Source of the DNA: Insolitispirillum peregrinum
GTDB lineage: Bacteria; Pseudomonadota; Alphaproteobacteria; Rhodospirillales; Rhodospirillaceae
DNA: 51,534 nt
Assembly: GCF_900156605.1 (NCBI RefSeq)
Contig: NZ_FTOA01000012.1
Location: forward strand, 1 to 51,534
Direction: 5' to 3'
How positions within the stretch are numbered: position 1 is the first letter of the stretch; every line of letters begins with the position of its first letter. A program made the position numbers and the translations under genes. This document shows, in pieces, positions 46,401 through 51,534 of the stretch. The notes beneath the pieces were generated by a model. That model did not search any database, had not been told where the DNA came from, and saw only the letters and a list, made by a program, of their open reading frames with translations.

Positions 46401-46618
46401 CCCCGGTGACGGACGCGCAAGGCAAACTGAAGCAGGCGATGGAGGCCATCGAACAGCAGGAATCGATGATCCGCCAGTTGAACGAAGGCTATACCATGCA
46501 GTTGATGGAAATCAGGGACCTGCAACTGACCCTCGCCCAGAAAGACAACAGCCTGCGTCGTTTGCAGGAGGAAAAGGAACTGCTGGAAATGAAGCTCGGT
46601 TTCCCACCGTCCCCGTAA
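43493..46618 (+). CDS. Fusion of capsule-type glycosyltransferase, HAD phosphatase and UbiA-like membrane domain
   Basis: 1041 residues. Part 1 (about 1-420) looks like KpsC/KpsS-type capsule glycosyltransferases: FKPHPSFERL and WADVVVTSGSGLLHVAMSHNKPVV. Part 2 (about 465-665) is a HAD phosphatase with nucleophile motif VVDFDHTLLLGNS (D474) and ITDSPHDADLFPLV. Part 3 (about 665-960) has about seven TM helices and YEIGYYENDFVAARRESKPT (Y735), recalling the NDxxD...PT motif of UbiA prenyltransferases that make polyprenyl-phosphate-ribose. Part 4 (about 975-1036) is a coiled coil. I infer lipid-linked sugar synthesis or transfer at the inner membrane. No other capsule genes are nearby. Start ATG has AAAAGGACC upstream. 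Confidence 0.75.
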   Translation: MAVVLISNLAPITDADAGFLNDLIGNFERLGHQVVFWSTVSHPTLERVFLPSSWKIKDWLNLYPVDRLLPPDTGDIDAETWAERVNALCLQDVDDASRPALLEILMRVSRHLLETVQPDLYLAWNTLCPHVGVLSDLCRRADIPVMMIERGHIPDTWMLDTGLLGHSRLAEVPLNRLITSARQRRSCLKTGTAVLAEQNLATFQRYAQNQDEASFADLESLTGRPRVLFLPPDDSALGFLPAQGPDRAASLPGYTSSLDAARAVAARVSAVGGITVFKPHPSFERLSLDTRGQPDLYILNLDFQRLIRWADVVVTSGSGLLHVAMSHNKPVVLTARDIFSGKGIAYEALQEADITGALSAALKREGFTARQQAFKVYTGWLSQNYLMHAEQTLPSAGVWTAADAVAKLHKRHLQHRPSWARSPELIAACTQARPARPIGEELASQLGSGLTIASDFPSFAQTLTQRETTLAVVDFDHTLLLGNSTELYLDSIRPRWLAAAIHALIWGLQPWTWMARKGEDPLLYRDYLRVVLMTILFPWSLLLWNIKAARIAKELACKPLQEALTQVNAAPTHILSLGFRFILSPLVRAMGLPGALITAESFWGGPTIRRQGKAAILRDAHGSDTLSRAITITDSPHDADLFPLVRQGWLIDWPGRKFTALLNDYVPLRYTADAKYPGGNILRHQHFGEDLMVLLLAYALIPASGMLSFTALPGLPFLLTLLALPLLFISFFAVYEIGYYENDFVAARRESKPTLSGLQARFARYPINRCGWLWGAGAGLPGCLLAYGAHWSNLGDTPPPPVLLPLFVVGWTAVLLATRGVFALFNRVPETQRVLLFPVLQLAKTCGAAVVLPLGGAGLAVLLAQAFSRVSNYMVYRHGGETKLVKRQRHRLIVLVLMLAGLTAISPSLVGWTAPQVWVIIAWALHRTLRETFGPTWGQQLRGGWSWLRAALSPSGWKALTSGSLASQPAPVTDAQGKLKQAMEAIEQQESMIRQLNEGYTMQLMEIRDLQLTLAQKDNSLRRLQEEKELLEMKLGFPPSP

Positions 46619-47184
46619 TCCCGCCCACCACAAGGCGCTGCCTTGCGTTGGGTAGTCACCTCTCGCCGCAGCACGCCAATCAGGACAAAAGGCTCATCCG
46701 TGCCTTTGGCCCGTTGGAGCGAACTCTTGGGCCAAGAAAGCCGCAAAAAAAACAATGAAGATAAAATTACGTCACAGAAAAATAAGTATAAAATAGATTG
46801 TTCATGATTTATTCAATAAATAAATCACAAAATATGAAAAACACCCCACCTTTATAAAGAATACATTATTAATGTAGATAATAATTTCACTTCAATCATA
46901 TATTTATTCAATGGCGATATAGCCATATTTATTTAAGTGAAATCACAGACCACCCGGTCCCTTAGCACCATTGAATATTAGATCATATTCATACTAGAAT
47001 ACCTCCATCGCCGTTCCTCATCGCGTCAGGCATTTTTCCCCTGCCCCCGCTCGGGGCACAGTCTCAAAGCGCTCCAGACGCCCCCCAGAACACGCACCTG
47101 CTTCAATCTTCACGCAGCAGCCCCGGTCCCTTGGAATGAAGCGCAGGCGATGCACCGCCCACGACCAGATACAAGGTTCGTTTT
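46619..47184. other. 566-bp gene-free region with AT-rich core
   Basis: After a CAAGGC/GCCTTG hairpin (46,631-46,645), about 46,740-46,995 is very AT-rich, in contrast with its surroundings. It includes an inverted repeat ATTTCACTT (46,884-46,892) / AAGTGAAAT (46,935-46,943) with an inner ATGGC/GCCAT pair. No ORF. It should contain the promoter of the globin chemoreceptor. Confidence 0.5.
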
Positions 47185-48921
47185 ATGCCGCATAGCTCGA
47201 TCAATCTGTCTGCCCTCAAAGCCTATATTCGCCTGACTCCGGCACAGGAAGCGCTGATTGCCGCCAACAGCGATCACCTGCTCAGCACCTTTGACCGCTG
47301 TATTGAGGGCTTTTATCGCCATATGTGGAACACTCCGGCCACCCGGGCCATCATCAAGGACAAAAGCCACATCCCGCACCTGATCGCCGCCCAGCGTCAG
47401 CACTGGGCCCGTCTGCTCAAGGGGCCACTCGATCAGGATTATCTGGCGCGCGCCTACCGGGTCGGGCAGGCACATTCCAAAGTCGGCCTCAGCCCGGACC
47501 TGTATATGGGTGGCTATGCCTATCTGCTGGAAGAATGGTTTACCCTGCTCGGGCATGGCTTTCGGACCGCACGGGTTGTCAACCTGCTCAGTGCCCTGAT
47601 GAAAGTGGTCAATCTCGACATGCAGATTGTCCTGATGACCTACAACGACAGCGAGACGGACCGTGATCACCTGCAACAGATGACGCAGACCGCGCTGGAA
47701 GGGCTACGCCATAATGCCCGCGTGGCCATCTCGACCAATGATGGCATGGTCACCATGGCCCGCCTGACCTATGACGCTCGCAACACCACCGCCATCAGCC
47801 AGAGCGTTTCTGCGGCAGCGGACGAGCTGGTTGCGACATCCAATGAAATCGCCCGCAGCAGCGAAGGCGCCCTGGAAGACAGTGAACGCGCGCGCCAAAC
47901 CGTCCAGACCGGGATTCTGGCCGCCGAAGAAGCCGTCTCCAGCATGAATCAGATTTCCCATGCAGCCACCGAAGCCGCCAATCGTGTTGAGGAACTGGCC
48001 ATCGCCGCCGAGAAAATCGCCGAGATCATGACATCCATCGAGGCGATTGCCGACCAGACCAATCTGCTGGCCCTGAATGCCACCATCGAAGCCGCCCGCG
48101 CCGGGGATGCAGGCAAAGGGTTCGCGGTGGTTGCCAACGAGGTCAAATCCCTTGCCACCCAAACCGCTCGGGCTGCCGAAGACGTGGGAAGCCGGATTGG
48201 CCTGCTCCAACGGGAAATGCGGAATATCCGGCAAGCCATGCATGCCAGTGCCATGGCCGTTTCCGGCGGACAGGAGGCCATCAGCAAAACCGGGCGCGAA
48301 ATGAGCGAAGTCGCCGGACAGGTCGAAGCGGTCGGCCAGCGCATGCGTGATATCTCGGGCATCCTGAATCAGCAAACCGACGCTGTCAGCGAAATTTCGT
48401 CCAGCATCACCACCATCGCCACCATGGCAGAGAAGAATCAGGACTTGATCCTGAAAACCACCATCACCATCGAAGAAACCAACGATTCCATAGCCGACCG
48501 TGTTGCACAATGGTCAAAGCTGGCTACTCCCCAGGCATTGTGTGAAATTGCCAAAATCGATCACGTGATTTTCAAAAAGAATGTAACAGACATCGTGATG
48601 GGACGGGCCTCCATCGAACAGCACGGCAACATGCCGGATCACAACACCTGCCGACTGGGGAAGTGGTACAACCAGATTGCCCAGTCGGCGTTGCGGGATC
48701 ATCCGGCTTATATCAATCTGAAAGAACCCCACGAGCGGGTCCACAAGACCGGCCACAAGGCCATCGATGCCATTCGCCGGGGCGATACCCCCGCCGCCCT
48801 CGCCACCCTTGACGACCTGAATGAAGCCTCGACAGAGGTCATCCAGCAGCTTGATCGCCTGTCTGTCGCCATTGGCGAGCTTGAACCGCACTCTGATATT
48901 GCCGTCAATCCCGGGCATTAG
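47185..48921 (+). CDS. Globin-coupled chemoreceptor (HemAT-like) with C-terminal CZB domain
   Basis: 578 residues, no TM helix, so a soluble receptor. N-terminal protoglobin-type sensor (about 10-160) with proximal haem His97 in [19 protein letters not shown] signalling helix follows, with tip [18 protein letters not shown]. The C-terminal CZB zinc-binding domain (about 455-565) has H460 ([10 protein letters not shown]), H486 and C489 in [10 protein letters not shown], and HERVHKTGH, the expected His/His/Cys/His set. Predicted haem-based oxygen sensing (aerotaxis) modulated by zinc or oxidant (HOCl)-sensitive thiolate chemistry. Globin and CZB on one receptor is uncommon. Repeat R3 begins at its stop codon. 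Confidence 0.93.
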   Translation: MPHSSINLSALKAYIRLTPAQEALIAANSDHLLSTFDRCIEGFYRHMWNTPATRAIIKDKSHIPHLIAAQRQHWARLLKGPLDQDYLARAYRVGQAHSKVGLSPDLYMGGYAYLLEEWFTLLGHGFRTARVVNLLSALMKVVNLDMQIVLMTYNDSETDRDHLQQMTQTALEGLRHNARVAISTNDGMVTMARLTYDARNTTAISQSVSAAADELVATSNEIARSSEGALEDSERARQTVQTGILAAEEAVSSMNQISHAATEAANRVEELAIAAEKIAEIMTSIEAIADQTNLLALNATIEAARAGDAGKGFAVVANEVKSLATQTARAAEDVGSRIGLLQREMRNIRQAMHASAMAVSGGQEAISKTGREMSEVAGQVEAVGQRMRDISGILNQQTDAVSEISSSITTIATMAEKNQDLILKTTITIEETNDSIADRVAQWSKLATPQALCEIAKIDHVIFKKNVTDIVMGRASIEQHGNMPDHNTCRLGKWYNQIAQSALRDHPAYINLKEPHERVHKTGHKAIDAIRRGDTPAALATLDDLNEASTEVIQQLDRLSVAIGELEPHSDIAVNPGH

Positions 48922-48996
48922 AGCATTTTCAAGTTGACCGTTTACGGTCAACAGCTCGGAAAATGCGGCACTAAAAGGGCAGAGAGTTTTCGCTCG
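48921..48996 (+). repeat. Dispersed repeat R3, copy 2
   Basis: AGCATTTTCAAGTTGACCG, dyad TTGACCGTTTACGGTCAA, GAAAATGCGGCACTAAAA, then GAGAGTTTTCGC. Same order of blocks as copy 1 (3,926-4,000, minus strand). The dyad arms carry compensating changes (GGTGACC/GGTCACC against GTTGACC/GGTCAAC), which argues for a conserved stem. Confidence 0.6.
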
Positions 48997-49310
48997 GCGT
49001 GAAAACGCTCTAATGACTTGTGCGGAAAGCGGGAAGCAGCGTTCCGCACAAGGCTCAACCGTTCCAGATGACGAGAGTCGGCAAAACGGGCCGTGCGGAT
49101 GCGTGCAAAATGCACGAAATCCATGTAAAATACTCCGCAAGAATGTGCTCCACCAATCCCCCCCTGCTTTGAATTCCCCTTTTTTCTTCAATGACTTCTC
49201 ACCAACGGCTATTCCCATCCCAATACAATGCATTGATATGTAATGTTTTTTAGAGAGCCCCCCATTGACTAACGCTTATAAAAACTGCACCCTCTGTGTA
49301 ATGCATAACA
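48997..49310. other. Gene-free stretch upstream of mosBA
   Basis: No ORF with coding character. Contains TTGACT at 49,265-49,270 without a clear -10 partner, and ModE-like half-site sequences (AACGCTTATA near 49,271 and CATAACAAT near 49,304) at the wrong spacing for a classical Mo box. The promoter of mosBA is expected near its right end. Confidence 0.3.
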
Positions 49311-49324
49311 ATTAAGCACCCTTA

Positions 49325-49510
49325 TCGGTGTAGACACCACAGACGGCGCACAAAAGATATGCCCACGATGGTTCGTCATGCGGGAGGAGAGCCTGAAGGC
49401 TCGCCAGAAAGAGCCCGGGTGTCATACACCCCGGTAAACAGGCAGGCCATCGACCCGGAATATCACCCCGGGTTGACTGGTCTTGGCGCAACAAGATAAC
49501 GAAAGGGATT
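49325..49510 (+). promoter_or_regulatory. Structured 5' leader of mosB-mosA, possible riboregulator
   Basis: Nearly 190 nt with successive hairpins: GGTG/CACC (49,327-49,338), GAGCC-TGAA-GGCTC (49,389-49,402), GGGTGT-CAT-ACACCC (49,417-49,431), ACCCGG/CCGGGT (49,453-49,473), and GGGA/TCCC over the ribosome site (49,505-49,514). Too long and ordered for a plain leader. I could not assign it to a known class; a Moco- or Mo-responsive RNA is a reasonable guess. Confidence 0.4.
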
Positions 49511-49515
49511 TCCCG

Positions 49516-50328
49516 ATGGCGAAGACCACTCCAGAGCTGGAATCGCTCTTGATGCAACGGTCCCTGACCGATGCACAGCTCCTGGCCGCAGCAGAGACCG
49601 CCGCAGACTATCGCATTCTGCCCCATGCCACCGTGATCAAGATCGGTGGTCAAAGCGTCATCGACCGCGGGCGGGCCGCCGTCTATCCGCTGGTTGATGA
49701 AATCGTCGCCGCCCGCAAAGACCACAAGATGCTGATCGGCACCGGAGCAGGCACCCGGGCCCGCCACCTGTATTCCATTGCAGCGGGCCTGAACCTGCCT
49801 GCTGGCGTTCTGTCACAACTGGGAGCCTCGGTGGCGGACCAGAACGCCGCCATGCTCGGCCAGCTGCTGACCAAGCACGGTATTCCGGTGGTTGAAGGCG
49901 CAGGCATGTCAACCCTGCCGCTGTCGCTGGCCGAGGTCAATGCCGCCGTCTTCAGTGGCATGCCACCATACAAGCTGTGGATGCGCCCGGCTGCCGAAGG
50001 CGTTATCCCCCCGTACCGAACCGATGCCGGTTGTTTCCTGTTGGCCGAGCAGTTTGGCTGCAAGGCAATGATTTTCGTCAAGGACGAACAGGGCCTGTAT
50101 AGCGCCAACCCCAAGACCTCCAGCAATGCAACCTTCATCCCCAAAATTTCGGTCGATGAAATGAAGGCCGCCGGGTTGCAGGATTCGATCCTGGAATTTC
50201 CAGTGCTCGATCTGCTGAAAGAAGCCCGTCATGTCCGCGAAGTCCAGATCATCAACGGTCTGATTCCGGGTAACCTCACCCGTGCGCTTGCTGGCGAGCA
50301 CGTCGGCACCATCATTACCGCCAACTAA
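49516..50328 (+). CDS. mosB: Molybdenum storage protein, beta subunit
   Basis: 270 residues from ATG 49,516 (AGGGA 7 nt upstream); a frame extension of 11 codons is rejected. UMP-kinase-like fold of the amino acid kinase family. In Azotobacter the alpha3beta3 cage takes up molybdate with ATP and stores about a hundred Mo atoms as polyoxomolybdate. It follows the Azotobacter beta chain nearly throughout as I recall it: [73 protein letters not shown] and a C-terminus [11 protein letters not shown]. Begins a two-gene operon with mosA 11 bp downstream. Confidence 0.95.
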   Translation: MAKTTPELESLLMQRSLTDAQLLAAAETAADYRILPHATVIKIGGQSVIDRGRAAVYPLVDEIVAARKDHKMLIGTGAGTRARHLYSIAAGLNLPAGVLSQLGASVADQNAAMLGQLLTKHGIPVVEGAGMSTLPLSLAEVNAAVFSGMPPYKLWMRPAAEGVIPPYRTDAGCFLLAEQFGCKAMIFVKDEQGLYSANPKTSSNATFIPKISVDEMKAAGLQDSILEFPVLDLLKEARHVREVQIINGLIPGNLTRALAGEHVGTIITAN

Positions 50329-50339
50329 GGGTCCCTGTC

Positions 50340-51176
50340 ATGTCTGATACGTCCAACAGCATCAAGCACGTCGCTTCGCCGCTTGCGCAGCAGACCCTGC
50401 AAGACGGCAGCCTGACCCGCCCCGTTGCCGGGGTCCGGCCGATCCGCCTGTTACCCTGGCTGCAAGTGGTCAAAATTGGTGGCCGCTCCATCATGGACCG
50501 TGGTGCAGCCGCCATCCTGCCGATCGTTGATGAGCTGCGCCGCCTGTTGCCGGAACACCGCCTGCTGATCCTGACCGGAGCCGGGATTCGCGCCCGCCAT
50601 CTGTATGGTGTCGGTCTGGATTTGGGGCTGCCCGTTGGCTCTCTGGCTCCGCTGGCCGCCAGTGAAGCCGGTCAGAATGGCCACATCCTGGCCTCGCTGC
50701 TGGCACCGGAAGGGGTTTCCTATGTCGAACACCCGACCATTGCCAACCAGCTGGCAATCCACCTGTCAGCCACCCGTGCCGTTGTGGGGAGTGCTTTCCC
50801 GCCCTATCATCACCACGAATTCCCCTCCTCCCGCCTTCCTACGCACCGTGCCGACGCGGGCGCGTTCTTGCTGGCTGATGCCCTCGGCGCTGCAGGCCTG
50901 ACCATCGTCGAAGATGTGGATGGCATCTACAGCACGGATCCCAACGGCCCGGATGCCGATAAAGCCCAGTTTCTGGGCGAAGTCAGCTCCGCCGATCTGG
51001 TCGCGCAGGAGGGGACTTTGCCGGTGGACCGCGCCATGCTGGATGTGATGGCAAACGCCCGCCACATCGAGCGGGTGCAGGTCGTCAATGGACTGGTTCC
51101 GGGCCGTCTGACCGCCGCGCTGCGCGGTGAGCATGTCGGGACAATCATCCGGACCGGGGCCGCGAGTCACGCCTGA
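50340..51176 (+). CDS. mosA: Molybdenum storage protein, alpha subunit
   Basis: 278 residues. Partner of MosB in the Mo storage hexamer, where ATP is hydrolysed to drive molybdate cluster growth. It matches the Azotobacter alpha chain as I recall it: start [72 protein letters not shown] (polyoxomolybdate-binding His) and [16 protein letters not shown] precedes ATG. No nitrogenase or mod genes are in the window, but storage of Mo fits a diazotroph, as does the sigma-54 PII gene. Confidence 0.95.
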   Translation: MSDTSNSIKHVASPLAQQTLQDGSLTRPVAGVRPIRLLPWLQVVKIGGRSIMDRGAAAILPIVDELRRLLPEHRLLILTGAGIRARHLYGVGLDLGLPVGSLAPLAASEAGQNGHILASLLAPEGVSYVEHPTIANQLAIHLSATRAVVGSAFPPYHHHEFPSSRLPTHRADAGAFLLADALGAAGLTIVEDVDGIYSTDPNGPDADKAQFLGEVSSADLVAQEGTLPVDRAMLDVMANARHIERVQVVNGLVPGRLTAALRGEHVGTIIRTGAASHA

Positions 51177-51182
51177 GAACGC

Positions 51183-51215
51183 AAAAGCCCCCCGGTGTAA
51201 ACCGTGGGGCTTTTT
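51183..51215 (+). terminator. Intrinsic terminator of mosBA
   Basis: AAAAGCCCC-CCGGT / ACCG-TGGGGCTTTTT hairpin with a T5 tail, 7 bp after the mosA stop. Confidence 0.9.
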
Positions 51216-51302
51216 GTTGTGAAGGAAGTTTATGCGGGCTCTGCCCGCGCCCGCAAAGGGCCGGAGGGCCCTTTGATCCCGGGAGTGGAGTGGGAAATGC
51301 GA

Positions 51303-51332
51303 AAAGCCCCCTGGCGTGAGCCGGGGGGCTTT
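51303..51332 (+). terminator. Second hairpin of terminator type
   Basis: AAAGCCCCC-TGG / CCG-GGGGGCTTT around CGTGAG, similar in sequence to the terminator 120 bp upstream. It may be a duplicate, a back-up terminator, or one for the minus strand. Confidence 0.55.
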
Positions 51333-51394
51333 GGTGTTTGGGGGTGGTGGGTGACCTGACTTTCTCTGTCAGGTCTAATCTGAACTCATAAGCT

Positions 51395-51442
51395 AAATAC
51401 AGAACGGCCCCTTAGCTTGCGCCAAGGGGCCGTTCTGTATTT
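51395..51442. terminator. Perfect 19-bp inverted repeat, probable bidirectional terminator
   Basis: Arms AAATACAGAACGGCCCCTT / AAGGGGCCGTTCTGTATTT with a 10-nt loop, no mismatch. On the minus strand it ends in ATTTAGC, on the plus strand in TTTGG. Probably ends a gene lying to the right of the window. Confidence 0.6.
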
Positions 51443-51534
51443 GGTTGCGGGGGCCAGATGTTGCTTCGCTTACGCTTCGCTGCCCTTGGCGTCCGGGCGG
51501 AGGGCTGCGCCCTCCTGACGCCTGCGGGTGACCT

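Larger units (their letters stand above)
51216..51534. other. Terminal intergenic region with GC-rich palindromes
   Basis: No ORF of coding character. Besides the two hairpins listed separately, there are GCGGGCTCTGCCCGC (51,234-51,248), GGGCCGGAGGGCCC (51,258-51,271) and GGAGGGCTGCGCCCTCC (51,499-51,515), short palindromes of the kind scattered between genes in Rhodospirillales. Confidence 0.5.

Noticed and set aside
43493..46618. Frameshift or assembly fusion of three neighbouring genes
   Set aside because: The reading frame is continuous with even codon usage and no overlapping start/stop remnants at the domain joins; a natural fusion is more likely.
49013..49243. 76-codon ORF between the globin receptor and mosB
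   Set aside because: No ribosome site, no family signature and atypical composition; treated as non-coding.
49271..49313. ModE (Mo box) operator before mosBA
   Set aside because: Half-site-like sequences exist but spacing and symmetry do not fit the known palindrome.

Overview
The window is GC-rich DNA (low 60s percent GC by eye) from an alphaproteobacterium, most likely a motile Rhodospirillales member. Pointers are the gene set (ATP12-type F1 assembly chaperone, adjacent ppx-rlmE and rsmB-guaB, a chorismate mutase / hisC / arogenate dehydrogenase operon), frequent 4-bp ATGA stop/start overlaps, and three methyl-accepting chemotaxis proteins. The genus cannot be fixed from the sequence alone.

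Left part (1-13,000). The first 400 bases carry, on the minus strand, what looks like the tandem promoters and boxA leader of an rRNA operon whose 16S gene lies off the left edge. Next to it is a divergent 23S rRNA methyltransferase gene. A minus-strand dCache chemoreceptor follows, then a long minus-strand operon: tautomerase, degQ, rarA, crcB, rluC-type synthase, HAD phosphatase, asmA, ATP12. Upstream of that, glnK (PII) has a sigma-54-like promoter and its own terminator.

Accessory island (about 13,050-16,675). Two full copies of a ~180-bp MITE-like palindromic element in opposite orientation bracket a TPR/glycosyltransferase-like gene and a FloR/CmlA-type phenicol exporter. The TPR gene lies between direct repeats and contains a C12 tract. 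The exporter is preceded by a promoter, a 9-codon leader peptide and a perfect stem-loop, the layout of a drug-inducible attenuator.

Centre (16,680-33,400). rlmE-ppx and tRNA-Gln precede a seven-gene plus-strand cluster. It encodes a FAD oxidoreductase, an L-2-amino-thiazoline-4-carboxylate (ATC) hydrolase family protein, an M20 amidohydrolase and a complete Dpp-type ABC importer, and faces an Rrf2 regulator with a cysteine cluster. I read it as uptake and opening of a cyclic or N-acylated cysteine-related compound. An amino-acid-type dCache chemoreceptor with a C-terminal hemerythrin and a class A PBP follow.

Right part (33,400-51,534). rsmB and guaB, an MFS exporter and the aromatic amino acid operon come first, then a PepSY membrane protein with a His/Met-rich loop and a small Cys-rich membrane protein. 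After these lies an unusual 1041-residue polypeptide joining a capsule-type glycosyltransferase region, a HAD phosphatase, a UbiA-like membrane domain and a coiled coil. A globin-coupled chemoreceptor ending in a CZB zinc-binding domain and the molybdenum storage protein genes mosB-mosA with a structured leader complete the window. No nitrogenase, che or capsule cluster is visible here.
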